A DNA stretch of 64,000 bases from Allobosea psychrotolerans (lineage in GTDB: Bacteria > Pseudomonadota > Alphaproteobacteria > Rhizobiales > Beijerinckiaceae). A model generated the notes under the pieces. The model made no database searches and was not told the DNA's origin. It saw nothing but the letters and a program-made list of their open reading frames with translations. The position numbers and the translations under genes were made by a program. Location of the stretch: NCBI RefSeq assembly GCF_002917105.1, contig NZ_PQFZ01000007.1, positions 137,762-201,761 of the forward strand. Direction: 5' to 3'. Shown here in pieces: positions 34,554 to 43,097 of the stretch (the first letter of the stretch is position 1; each line of letters opens with the position of its first letter).

Positions 34554-35858
34554 TCACTTCACATAGTCAAACGTCTCGATCGACTTGTCCTTGACCAGCT
34601 CCGGCTTGACCTTGGCGAACCAGTCCAGCGACTTCTCGCCGAGCGGCGTGGTCACCAGCTTGCCGGGGTAGAGCGCGATCTTGTCATAGACCGCGAAGGG
34701 GTATTCCGGCACGCGCCTGGTCGTGCCGAGCATCTGGTCCTCCAGACCCTGATGGTCCGAGCGGATCGTGATCGTCCCCGTGAGCGACTTGAACTCCAGC
34801 CCCTCGAAGGCGGCGATCACCTGCTCCTTGCTCGGCCATTTGCCGCCCGCCGCGGCTGCGGCCTTCTCATAGGCCTTCACCAGACCGGTCACGGCCTGGT
34901 TCATGTGGAAGGTCGGATAGATCGGATAGGCGCCGGTCTTGGCCTTGTAGGCCTTCACGAAAGCCTGCATTTCGGCGGTGTTCTTGTATTTCGGGTGCAG
35001 GAAATAGTGGTCGCCGCGCGAGCCGACGATGACCCCCTCCGGCATGACCGCGCCGAGCCGCTCCATCGAGCTTTCCGCCAGCGGCAGCACGAAGGTCGAC
35101 TGCTTCAGCAGCCCGCGCGCCGCCGCCTGCTGCACGAAGGTGTCGAGATCGCCGCCCCAGGAGGTCGAGATCACGACATCGGGCCGCAGCGCCGAGAGCC
35201 TGGTGATCTCGGTCGAGAAATCGGGCGCGCCGAATTTCGGGAAGAGCTCGGCGACGATCTTCACATCGGGCTTCAGTGCCTTGAGGCCGGCCTGGAGCAA
35301 GGCCCAGGATTCACGGCCCCAGGCATAGTCCTGGTTGACCACGGCCACCGTCTTGAAGTCGGGCTTCACCTTCATCAGGTAGAGCAGCGTCGCCATCATC
35401 TCGGCGCCGGCATGGCCTTGCGTGCGGACCGAGTATTTCCACTTGCCCTCTTCGAAGATGGTCTGGGTGCCGCAATCCCACATCACATTGACGACCTTGA
35501 GGTCCTCGGCGACGGGTGCGAGCGCATTGCAGGAGCCCGACGAGATCGCGCCCAGCATGATTTGCGCGCCCTGATCCTGCACGACGCGGCGATATTCCGA
35601 GATCAGCTGGTTGGTGCCGGCGCCCTCATCGACATAGACCGGCTTCACCGGCACGCCCAAAATGCCGCCCTTGGCGTTGATCTCCTCGAAGAACAGATCC
35701 GCCGCGGCCTTGCCGGGCACGCCGAACACCGAGGCCGGCCCCGACAGGAAGGTCGCGATGCCCACGACCAGTTCCTTCGGCTTCTCCTGCGCGGCGGCCG
35801 GCAACCCCAGCAGCGCCGTTGCCGCAAACAGCGCAGCCGCCAGCTTCGTCCTGACCAT
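34554..35858 (-). CDS. HAAT ABC transporter substrate-binding protein, second transporter
   Basis: A 434-aa periplasmic binding protein. The ATG at 35858 follows AGGGAGAAG and starts a signal peptide (MVRTKLAAALFAATALLGLPAAA). The mature protein begins KPKELVVGIATFLSGPASVFGVPGK, the normal first strand and ligand loop. Its length is typical of HAAT proteins that bind amides, aromatic acids or short acids rather than branched-chain amino acids. The ligand is unknown. It is the first gene of the 35858-31053 operon. Confidence 0.88.
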   Translation of the reverse strand: MVRTKLAAALFAATALLGLPAAAQEKPKELVVGIATFLSGPASVFGVPGKAAADLFFEEINAKGGILGVPVKPVYVDEGAGTNQLISEYRRVVQDQGAQIMLGAISSGSCNALAPVAEDLKVVNVMWDCGTQTIFEEGKWKYSVRTQGHAGAEMMATLLYLMKVKPDFKTVAVVNQDYAWGRESWALLQAGLKALKPDVKIVAELFPKFGAPDFSTEITRLSALRPDVVISTSWGGDLDTFVQQAAARGLLKQSTFVLPLAESSMERLGAVMPEGVIVGSRGDHYFLHPKYKNTAEMQAFVKAYKAKTGAYPIYPTFHMNQAVTGLVKAYEKAAAAAGGKWPSKEQVIAAFEGLEFKSLTGTITIRSDHQGLEDQMLGTTRRVPEYPFAVYDKIALYPGKLVTTPLGEKSLDWFAKVKPELVKDKSIETFDYVK

Positions 35859-36239
35859 GTTTCTTCTCCCTGGATTCCTCATGGAACGCGCTCTTGGCGG
35901 CGCGCTGCCTGGGCCAAAGGGGCGCATGGGCGGGCGAAAGCCACAAGTAGGATAAAGCGATGAAGGCCATAGCGAGAACCTATAGAACGCCGCCGCCCGC
36001 CCGGATTTCGCTATGGTCCCCATCGCAAAACGCTATTTGACTTGGGAGCAGGCGCACGGCCCGTCTGTGCGTGAAATGGTCGACCTCCCTGTCGAGCCCT
36101 CATCCTGAGGAGCCGCGGAACGCGGCGTCTCGAAGGATGCTTCAGTACGCGCTGGAACATCCTTCGAGACGCAGTCTGCGACTGCTCCTCAGGATGAGGG
36201 CCGAGGGGCGGTCCAAGTGAAACAGTAAACTGGCTTGCG
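35859..36239. promoter_or_regulatory. Divergent intergenic region between the second HAAT operon and the CoA-transferase gene
   Basis: These 381 bases hold no supported gene. The left end has the AGGGAGAAG ribosome site of the minus-strand binding-protein gene, and 36096-36201 is a palindromic repeat. No individual promoter box is strong enough to name. Confidence 0.5.
36096..36201. repeat. Palindromic extragenic repeat, GCCCTCATCCTGAGG family
   Basis: The arms GCCCTCATCCTGAGGAG and CTCCTCAGGATGAGGGC match those at 30919-31033, and the inner CTCGAAGGATG pairs with CATCCTTCGAG. The centre (CGCGCTGGAA region) differs between copies while the arms are kept, as expected if the folded structure is what is conserved. 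Confidence 0.9.
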
Positions 36240-37436
36240 ATGACGAATGCTCTCGATGGAATTCTGGTGGTGGCGCTGGAGCAGGCGGTCGCCGTGCCGA
36301 CCGCAACCTGCAAGCTCGCCGATGCGGGGGCGCGCGTCATCAAGCTGGAGCGGGCCGAGGGCGATTTCGCGCGCGGCTATGACGACTACGCCCGCGGCCT
36401 CTCCTCCTATTTTGTCTGGATCAATCGCGGCAAGGAATCCTGCCGGGTCGACCTGAAGCAGCCCGACGACCGCGCAATGGTCGAGGCCATGCTGGCCGAA
36501 GCCGACGTCTTCATCCAGAATCTCGCGCCGGGCGCAACGACGCGCCTGGGCCTGGGCGCCACCGAACTGCGCCAGCGCTATCCCAGGCTGATCACCTGCG
36601 ACATCTCCGGCTACGCGCCCGGCACGCCGCATCACAATCGCAAGGCCTATGACCTCCTGGTGCAGGCGGAATCGGGGCTTTCGGCCATCACTGGAACCGA
36701 GGATTCCGGACCCTCCCGCATCGGCGTCTCGATCGCCGACATCGCAACGGGACAGGCCGCCTATGCGGCGATCCTGGAAGCGCTGCTGCGGCGGGCGCGG
36801 ACCGGCCAGGGCTCGGCGATCCAGCTCTCGCTGTTCGACACGCTCGGCGACTTGATGAACGTGCCTTACCTGACGCGCCGCTATGGCGGCATCGAGCCGC
36901 CGCGCGTCGGCCTCGCCCATCCCTCGATTGCGCCCTATGGCGTCTTCGCCACCGCCGACGGCAACATCCTGATCTCGATCCAGAGCGAGCGTGAATGGCA
37001 GATCCTGGCCCGCGACGTGCTCGGCAGCGAGGCGCTGGCGACGGAGCCGCGCTATGCCAGCAATGTGCTGCGGGTGCGCGAACGCAAGGCGCTCGACGCG
37101 GCGATCGGGGCGATCCTGGGCGCGCGGCCCTTCGCCGAGGTCGCCGCCGCGCTCGACCGCCACGCCATCGCCTATGGCACGGTCTCCAGCGTCGGTGACC
37201 TGATCACACATGTTGCGGCGACGACGCTCGCGGTGGAGACGCCGGCCGGCCCCGTCGAGGTGCTGGCGCCGCCGGTGATCGTCGATGGCGAGCGCGTCGC
37301 GATGCGGCGCGTGCCGGGGCTCGGCGAGCATGACGAGGCGTTGAGGGCCGAGTTCGGGGGCAGGCCATCGCCCGCCGGAACCTCTCCGTCATCCCGGACA
37401 AGCGGTGAAGCCGCGCCGATCCGGGATCCATCATAG
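36240..37436 (+). CDS. CaiB/BaiF (class III) CoA-transferase
   Basis: A 398-aa family III CoA-transferase that moves CoA between carboxylic acids through an aspartyl-CoA intermediate. The expected catalytic Asp is in RKAYDLLVQAESG (about residue 138). The N-terminus (LDGILVVALEQAVAVP) and LSLFDTLGDLMNVP fit the family. The last 17 codons run into a palindromic repeat (37386 onward), so the natural C-terminus was probably shorter. It starts a plus-strand group with an acyl-CoA dehydrogenase and a MaoC-type hydratase: activation, dehydrogenation and hydration of an acid. Confidence 0.88.
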   Translation: MTNALDGILVVALEQAVAVPTATCKLADAGARVIKLERAEGDFARGYDDYARGLSSYFVWINRGKESCRVDLKQPDDRAMVEAMLAEADVFIQNLAPGATTRLGLGATELRQRYPRLITCDISGYAPGTPHHNRKAYDLLVQAESGLSAITGTEDSGPSRIGVSIADIATGQAAYAAILEALLRRARTGQGSAIQLSLFDTLGDLMNVPYLTRRYGGIEPPRVGLAHPSIAPYGVFATADGNILISIQSEREWQILARDVLGSEALATEPRYASNVLRVRERKALDAAIGAILGARPFAEVAAALDRHAIAYGTVSSVGDLITHVAATTLAVETPAGPVEVLAPPVIVDGERVAMRRVPGLGEHDEALRAEFGGRPSPAGTSPSSRTSGEAAPIRDPS

Positions 37437-37492
37437 GACGCCAACGCTCTACGATGGATCCCGGGTCCGCGCTTCGCTTGCCCGGGATGACG
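37386..37492. repeat. Palindromic extragenic repeat, CCGTCATCCCGG family
   Basis: The arms CCGTCATCCCGG and CCCGGGATGACG plus inner GATCCGGGATCCAT and ATGGATCCCGGG fold into a long hairpin. The left half lies inside the CoA-transferase reading frame and supplies its stop codon. The right half lies in the 99-base gap before the acyl-CoA dehydrogenase gene. Confidence 0.85.
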
Positions 37493-37535
37493 TCGAGAGC
37501 GAACGAAGGCGTGAGCAAGACGAGCCACGAAAACC

Positions 37536-38693
37536 ATGCAGCAGACTTCAGATCACACCGATATCCGCGACGCCGTCGCGAAACTCTGCGCCGGCTTTCC
37601 CGGCGAATACTGGCGCAAACTCGATCGCGAGATGGCCTATCCGACGGAGTTCGTTGCTGCGCTGACGCAGAGCGGCTTCCTCTCGGCGCTGATCCCGGAG
37701 GAGTATGGCGGGGCGGGCCTTTCGCTCTCGGCCGCCACCGTGATCATGGAGGAGATCCAGCGCCAGGGCTGCAATGGCGCCGCCTGCCATGCGCAGATGT
37801 ACATCATGGGCACGCTGCTCAGGCACGGCTCGCCCGAGCAGAAGCAGAGCTATCTGCCCAAGATCGCCTCGGGCGAGTTGCGCCTGCAGGCCTTCGGCGT
37901 CACCGAACCGACGAGCGGCACCGACACGACCTCGCTGCGCACAACGGCGCGGCGCGAGGGCGACCATTACGTCGTCAACGGCCAGAAGATCTGGACGAGC
38001 CGGGCGGCGCAATCGGACCTGATGCTATTGCTCGCCCGCACCACGCCGCGCGAGGAGGTCGCCAAGCGCACCGAAGGTCTCTCCGTCTTCGTGCTCGACA
38101 TGCGCGAGGCCTTGAAGGCCGGCCTGACCATCGCGCCGATCCGCACGATGATGAACCACGCCACCACCGAGGTGTTTTTCGACAATGTCCGCGTGCCCGC
38201 GGAAAACCTGATCGGCGAGGAGGGCAAGGGTTTCCGCTACATCCTCTCCGGCATGAACGCCGAGCGCATCCTGATCGCCGCCGAATGCGTCGGCGACGCG
38301 AAATGGTTCATCGAGAAGGCCTCCGGCTACGGCAGGGAACGCCAGGTCTTCGGCCGGCCGATCGGCCAGAACCAGGGCGTCCAGTTCCCGATCGCCAGGG
38401 CCTACGCCAATATGCGCGCCGCCGAGCTGATGGTGCGCGAGGCGGTCAGGCTCTACGAGGCAGGCGAAAACTGCGGGGCGGAAGCCAATATGGCCAAGAT
38501 GCTGGCGGCGGACGCCTCCTTCGAGGCGGCCAATGCCTGCATCCAGACCCATGGCGGCTTCGGCTTCGCCGAGGAATACGACATCGAGCGCAAATTCCGC
38601 GAGACGCGGCTCTACCAGGTCGCGCCGATCTCGACCAATCTGATCCTGTCCTATCTCGCCGAACATGTGCTGGGCATGCCCAGATCATACTGA
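37536..38693 (+). CDS. Acyl-CoA dehydrogenase
   Basis: A 385-aa flavoprotein of the acyl-CoA dehydrogenase superfamily that introduces an alpha-beta double bond and passes electrons to ETF. It has FGVTEPTSGTDTTSL (FAD/substrate loop), GQKIWTSRA, the mid domain NVRVPAENLIG, and FQ/C-terminal QTHGGFGFAEEYDIER, where family members carry or flank the catalytic Glu. It is in line with the CoA-transferase and MaoC genes. The substrate is unassigned; a branched or dicarboxylic acyl-CoA would suit the cluster. Confidence 0.9.
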   Translation: MQQTSDHTDIRDAVAKLCAGFPGEYWRKLDREMAYPTEFVAALTQSGFLSALIPEEYGGAGLSLSAATVIMEEIQRQGCNGAACHAQMYIMGTLLRHGSPEQKQSYLPKIASGELRLQAFGVTEPTSGTDTTSLRTTARREGDHYVVNGQKIWTSRAAQSDLMLLLARTTPREEVAKRTEGLSVFVLDMREALKAGLTIAPIRTMMNHATTEVFFDNVRVPAENLIGEEGKGFRYILSGMNAERILIAAECVGDAKWFIEKASGYGRERQVFGRPIGQNQGVQFPIARAYANMRAAELMVREAVRLYEAGENCGAEANMAKMLAADASFEAANACIQTHGGFGFAEEYDIERKFRETRLYQVAPISTNLILSYLAEHVLGMPRSY

Positions 38694-38707
38694 CAATTCT
38701 ACCAGCG

Positions 38708-38805
38708 AGGCCGTCTGACGCGGCCTTCTGCGCTTCCGGTGCTAACGGACGAAAGTCCGTTCCGCTCCGGTTCTCGAAAACCACGCCAGCCGACTCACGC
38801 TGGCG
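38708..38805. repeat. Intergenic cluster of three small hairpins
   Basis: Between the acyl-CoA dehydrogenase and MaoC genes there are three perfect stems: AGGCCG/CGGCCT (38708-38726), AACGGAC-GAAA-GTCCGTT (38744-38761, a GNRA tetraloop) and CGCCAGC/GCTGGCG (38784-38805). The stretch CGCTCCGGTTCTCGAAAACC between the last two looks like part of a dispersed repeat. It probably acts as an RNA processing or stability element within the operon. Confidence 0.6.
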
Positions 38806-38825
38806 AATTCTCAGGATGATCTGCC

Positions 38826-39677
38826 GTGGCCTTCGATATCGCGTCCTTGCGCTCATGGATCGGCAAGTCGATGGAGGCGTCCGACATCGTGACGCCGCGT
38901 CTCGTACAAAGCTTCACCGCGACCTTCGCGCCACATCTGGCGCCTTGTCCCGAGGGCGAGGCGCCGCTCGCCCTGCATTGGTGCCTCGCGCCGCCGATCT
39001 CGCCGATGAGCGCGATCGGCAGCGACGGCCATGCCGCCAAGGGCGAATTCCTGCCGCCCGTACCCTTGCCGCGCCGGATGTGGGCTGGCGGGACGATCGA
39101 GACGCTGGCTCCCTTGCGCGAAGGCGATTGGGTGACGCGCCGCTCCCGCATCGCCGATGTCAGCTTCAAGGAAGGCCGCACCGGGCCGCTCTGCTTTGTC
39201 GCGGTCGATCATGAGATCGTCACGGAGCGCGGCGTGGCGCTGCGCGAGCGCCACAACATCGTCTATCGCGAGGCGGCCAAGCCGGGCGATCCGGCCGCGC
39301 CAGCGCCAGCCCCAATCGAGCCGGAAGCCGCCGATCTCGTCTGGGAGGTCGAGTCGAGCCCGGTCTTCCTGTTCCGTTATTCCGCGATCACCTTCAACAG
39401 TCACCGCATCCATTACGATCACCCCTATGTCACGAGCGAGGAAGGCTATGCCGGCCTCGTCGTGCATGGGCCGATCCAGGCGACGCTGATGCTCAACATC
39501 ATCGCGACGCTCTCGGGCGGCAAGCCGATCAAGTTCGCCTATCGCGGCGTCAGCCCGTTGATCGCCGGCGAGCCTTTCAAGGTGAAGGCCAGGCGGCTGC
39601 CCGACGGCGCGATCAAGGCCTGGACGGAGGGGGCGGATGGGCGCCTGCGCATGGAAGGCGTCAGTCGGGCGGGTTGA
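38826..39677 (+). CDS. MaoC-type hydratase/dehydratase (FAS1-like dehydratase N-domain)
   Basis: A 283-aa hotdog-fold protein starting at GTG with AGGA upstream. The N-terminal half resembles FAS1-like dehydratases, and the C-terminal half has the hydratase motif NSHRIHYDHPYV (Asp/His pair) and GLVVHGPIQATLML. Proteins of this arrangement include mesaconyl-C4-CoA and itaconyl-CoA hydratases, which fits a nearby class III CoA-transferase. It would hydrate the enoyl-CoA made by the dehydrogenase upstream. The exact substrate is inference. Confidence 0.85.
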   Translation: MAFDIASLRSWIGKSMEASDIVTPRLVQSFTATFAPHLAPCPEGEAPLALHWCLAPPISPMSAIGSDGHAAKGEFLPPVPLPRRMWAGGTIETLAPLREGDWVTRRSRIADVSFKEGRTGPLCFVAVDHEIVTERGVALRERHNIVYREAAKPGDPAAPAPAPIEPEAADLVWEVESSPVFLFRYSAITFNSHRIHYDHPYVTSEEGYAGLVVHGPIQATLMLNIIATLSGGKPIKFAYRGVSPLIAGEPFKVKARRLPDGAIKAWTEGADGRLRMEGVSRAG

Positions 39678-39683
39678 GGCGTT

Positions 39684-40310
39684 TCAGGACGGCGGAATGA
39701 AGGGCTGGGAGATCTCCTGGAACAGCGGCAGGGCTTCGTGCCGCGCTGCATGAGCGGCAAGCGCCGGATACTCAGCCCAGGAGACCAGCCCCGGATGCGC
39801 CTCGCCCAGAAAGCGCAGCGCGACCGCAACCGCGATATCGGCATGGCCGATTCCGCCGCCGAACCAGTATTCGCCATTCCTGCCGGCGCGATCGGTTTCG
39901 AGGGCGCCGAGAACGGCGAGGATCTGGATGCGGCACCTGTCGGCCCAGAGATCCGAAATCTCCCGGTGCAGCCGCTGCTCGTAGAACAGGCTGACGGCCT
40001 TGTCTGCGAGCCCCATGGCGAGCGCCGCGACCCTCACAGCGCGATGCCGGGCCGGTTCCTGCCGCGGAAACAGCGCCTGCCCGGCCGGCACGAGACTGTC
40101 GAGAAAATCGATCGCGCTCGGGCTGTCGACCAGCACCTCGCCATCGTCCAGCACCAGCGTCGGCACACGCGTCAGCGGGTTATAGCTGCGGATCTTGTCG
40201 GCGTCCGCGAAGACGGACAAGGGTCGGTGCTCGAAGGGCAGGCCATAGAGCTTCAACGCGATGGCGACGCGCCGCACGAAAGGGGAATCATACTGGCCGA
40301 TCAGGATCAT
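39684..40310 (-). CDS. Glutathione S-transferase family protein
   Basis: A 208-aa protein with an N-terminal thioredoxin-fold domain (MILIGQYDSPFVRRVAIALKL, then RVPTLVLDDGEVLVDSPSAI with the cis-Pro and the glutathione-binding Asp-Ser) and a helical C-terminal domain (FGGGIGHADIAVAVALRF). Ser9 in the YDSPF motif is the likely catalytic residue, as in many bacterial beta or theta-like enzymes. It converges on the MaoC gene and stands alone. It may conjugate electrophiles or isomerise a substrate. Confidence 0.88.
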   Translation of the reverse strand: MILIGQYDSPFVRRVAIALKLYGLPFEHRPLSVFADADKIRSYNPLTRVPTLVLDDGEVLVDSPSAIDFLDSLVPAGQALFPRQEPARHRAVRVAALAMGLADKAVSLFYEQRLHREISDLWADRCRIQILAVLGALETDRAGRNGEYWFGGGIGHADIAVAVALRFLGEAHPGLVSWAEYPALAAHAARHEALPLFQEISQPFIPPS

Positions 40311-40423
40311 CGCGCGCCCTATCGAATTCTCGCCTTTCGGCCGGAGCGGTCGTCATCTTCCACGTGTCACGCGACCGCCGCAATGCTAGCTTTTCGTCCG
40401 CCCAACGCGATCAGGAGCCGGCC

Positions 40424-42379
40424 ATGTCACGCGAAAAGCAGTTCAACCGCCGTGACACGCTGAAGGCCGGAGCGGCGATAGCCGCGAGCGCCGCCCTGCC
40501 CGCGATCGCCACCGCCCAGACCCCGGCGCGGATGAAACTGCGCCTGCTCGAGACGACCGATCTCCACGTCAATGTCGTGCCTTACGACTATTTCCGCGAT
40601 GCCGCCGACGACACGGTCGGCCTCGCCAAGACCGCGAACCTGATCAAGGCGGCCCAGGCCGAGGTCAAGAACAGCATGCTGTTCGACAATGGCGACTTCC
40701 TGCAGGGCTCGTCGCTCGGCGACTATGTCGCCTATAAGAAGGGGCTGAGGGCCGGCGACACCCACCCCATGCTCGCGGCCATGAACGCCCTGCCCTATAC
40801 CTGCGGCACCTTCGGCAATCACGAGTTCAATTATGGGCTCGAATTCCTCGACAACGGCATCGCCAAGGCCGAGTTCCCATTGGTCTGCGCCAATATCGAG
40901 CTGACCAGCGGCTATCCGATGGTCGATCCCTGGCGGCTGTTCGAACAAAGCTTCGAGGACGAATCCGGCGCCCAGCACGTCCTCAAGATCGGCGTGATCG
41001 GCTTCGTGCCGCCGCAGATCATGCAATGGGACAAGGCCAATCTCGACGGCAAGCTGGTCGCCGGCGACATCGTCAACGCCGCCACGAAACATCTGCCGGA
41101 GCTGCTGAAGGCCGCGCCCGACATCGTCGTGGCGCTCTGCCATTCCGGCATCGCGGGCGGCGAGCGCAAGGGCATGGAGGAGAACGCGGCGCTGCACCTG
41201 GCCAGGCTCGACGGCATCGACGTGATCCTGACCGGGCACCAGCATCTGGTCTTCCCCGGCGGCAAGGCCTTCGACGGCATTGCCGGCGTCGACAACGTCA
41301 AGGGCTCGCTGCACGGCAAGCCGGCCTGCCAGCCCGGCTTCTGGGGCTCGCATCTCGGCATCATCGACCTCGACCTCGAAAAGCGCGGCGAGCGCTGGCA
41401 GATCGCCGATTTCAAGGTCGAGCCGCGGCCGATCTACGAGCGCACGCCCGACCGCAAGATCGTGCCCAAGGCCACTGCCGATGCCGCCATTCTCGCCTCC
41501 GTCAAGGCCGACCACGAAGCGACGCTGAGCTATATGCGCGAGCCGGTCGGCGCGACCTTAAGCCCGATCAACAGCTTCTTCGGGCTGGTCACCGACGATC
41601 CCTCGATCCAGATCGTCACCGACGCCCAGGCGGCCTATGCCAAGAGGCTGATGGCGCAGACGCCGATGAAGGCGCTGCCGATCCTCTCGGCGGCCGCACC
41701 GTTCAAATCCGGCGGGCGGGCGGGGCCGGCCTTCTTCACCGACATTCCCGCCGGGCCGCTGGCGCTCAAGAACATCGCCGATATCTATCTCTACCCGAAC
41801 ACGGTGCAGATCGTGAAAATCACCGGCGCCCAGGTGCGCGAATGGCTGGAGCGCTCGGCCGGCATCTTCAACCGCATCGACCCCGCCAGGACCGAGGAGC
41901 AGCCGCTGATCAACCAGGGCTTCCCGGCGTTCAATTTCGACGTGATCGACGGCGTGACCTATCGCATCGATGTCACCAAGGCCTCGCGCTATGACGGCGA
42001 CGGCAAGCTCGTCGCTCCCGACGCCCACCGCATCGTCGGCCTTTGCTTCCAGGGCAAGCCGATCGACGAGGCGGCCGAGTTCATCGTCGTCACCAATAAT
42101 TACCGGGCCTCGGGCGGCGGCAATTTCCCGGGCACCAAGACGACCGTGGTGCTGGAAGCGCCCGATCTCAACCGCGACGTGGTCGTGCGCTACATCCTGG
42201 AGAAGAAGACGATCGATCCCAAGGCCGATGGCAACTGGGCGATCGCGCCACTGCCGGCGAGCGTCAACGCCACCTTCGTCACCTCGCCGGCGGCCGCCGG
42301 AAAGCTGCCGGCGGGGCTGAAGGCCGAAGCCGTGGGCGATGGCGGCGAGGGGTTTGCGAAGTGGCGATTGAGGGGCTGA
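40424..42379 (+). CDS. cpdB: 2',3'-cyclic-nucleotide 2'-phosphodiesterase/3'-nucleotidase (CpdB-like), Tat-exported
   Basis: A 651-aa periplasmic enzyme that salvages nucleosides and phosphate from cyclic and 3'-nucleotides. The ATG at 40424 has AGGAG upstream. A twin-arginine signal (RRDTLKAGAAIAASAALPA) comes first. The metallophosphoesterase domain carries LLETTDLHVN, FDNGDFLQGSS, GNHEFNYG, LCHSGIAGGE and LTGHQHLVFPG. The C-terminal 5'-nucleotidase domain contains AAPFKSGGRAGP and NNYRASGGGNFPG, where aromatic residues stack on the base. Its length matches CpdB. Confidence 0.9.
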   Translation: MSREKQFNRRDTLKAGAAIAASAALPAIATAQTPARMKLRLLETTDLHVNVVPYDYFRDAADDTVGLAKTANLIKAAQAEVKNSMLFDNGDFLQGSSLGDYVAYKKGLRAGDTHPMLAAMNALPYTCGTFGNHEFNYGLEFLDNGIAKAEFPLVCANIELTSGYPMVDPWRLFEQSFEDESGAQHVLKIGVIGFVPPQIMQWDKANLDGKLVAGDIVNAATKHLPELLKAAPDIVVALCHSGIAGGERKGMEENAALHLARLDGIDVILTGHQHLVFPGGKAFDGIAGVDNVKGSLHGKPACQPGFWGSHLGIIDLDLEKRGERWQIADFKVEPRPIYERTPDRKIVPKATADAAILASVKADHEATLSYMREPVGATLSPINSFFGLVTDDPSIQIVTDAQAAYAKRLMAQTPMKALPILSAAAPFKSGGRAGPAFFTDIPAGPLALKNIADIYLYPNTVQIVKITGAQVREWLERSAGIFNRIDPARTEEQPLINQGFPAFNFDVIDGVTYRIDVTKASRYDGDGKLVAPDAHRIVGLCFQGKPIDEAAEFIVVTNNYRASGGGNFPGTKTTVVLEAPDLNRDVVVRYILEKKTIDPKADGNWAIAPLPASVNATFVTSPAAAGKLPAGLKAEAVGDGGEGFAKWRLRG

Positions 42380-42381
42380 GC

Positions 42382-42993
42382 GTGAGGGCTCTTGCCGCCG
42401 CGCTCTCGCTCTGCCTGCCTCTCGCGGCGACCTGCGCGGCGCAGCAGCCCGAGGTGCTGAGTTGCATTGGCCCTTTCGCCCGCACCGCCAACGAAGCGGC
42501 GCTGATCAAGGCGTTCGGACAGCAGAATGTCGCACGCGCCGAGATCGATGTCGGCGAGGGCATGACCGAAGCGGGAACGATCGTCTATCCGCGCGACCCG
42601 AAACGGCGGCTCCAGGTGCTCTGGCACGACAGCAAGGCGCGCAGCCGGCCTGCCTCGATCAGTATTCCGCCGACCGCCATCTGGCGCATCGATGTGCCCG
42701 GCGCGCGGCCTCCAATCCGCCAGGGCATGACGCTCGCCGAGGTGGAAGCCGCAAATGGCCGCCCCTTCGAGATTCTGGGCTTCGGCTGGGACCGGGGCGG
42801 CCATGCCGGGGACTGGAAAGGCGGCCGCCTCGCCAAACCCGACGGCGGCTGCGAATTGTCGCTCCGGTTCGATCCCGAGCCCGGCTTCCTGGCCATGGAG
42901 GCGATTTCGGGCGACAGGCCGTTCAGTTCGGCCGATGCAAGGATGCGGGCGGTGAAGCCGGTCGTCGTCGAGGTCCGGCTGAACTGGCCGTGA
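42382..42993 (+). CDS. Small secreted protein of unknown function
   Basis: A protein of about 203 aa from the GTG at 42382 (GAGGGG 6 bases upstream), 2 bases after the CpdB gene. An earlier in-frame GTG at 42361 overlaps that gene. A signal peptide (VRALAAALSLCLPLAATCAA) is followed by a soluble domain with Cys residues near each end (LSCIGPF, GGCELSLRF), which could form a disulfide. The pattern RQGMTLAEVEAANGRPFEILGF recalls SmpA/OmlA-like repeats in outer-membrane assembly lipoproteins, but no lipobox Cys is present. No function is assigned. Coupling suggests co-expression with CpdB. Confidence 0.7.
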   Translation: MRALAAALSLCLPLAATCAAQQPEVLSCIGPFARTANEAALIKAFGQQNVARAEIDVGEGMTEAGTIVYPRDPKRRLQVLWHDSKARSRPASISIPPTAIWRIDVPGARPPIRQGMTLAEVEAANGRPFEILGFGWDRGGHAGDWKGGRLAKPDGGCELSLRFDPEPGFLAMEAISGDRPFSSADARMRAVKPVVVEVRLNWP

Positions 42994-43097
42994 AGATGCG
43001 TTAGGTCCAGGACTTGTAAGCCCAAGTACTTCTGAGCCCGAGCACTTGCCGCATCTCCTGCGAGCCAGCATGCTCTCGAAAAAATCGGGAGGACCAC

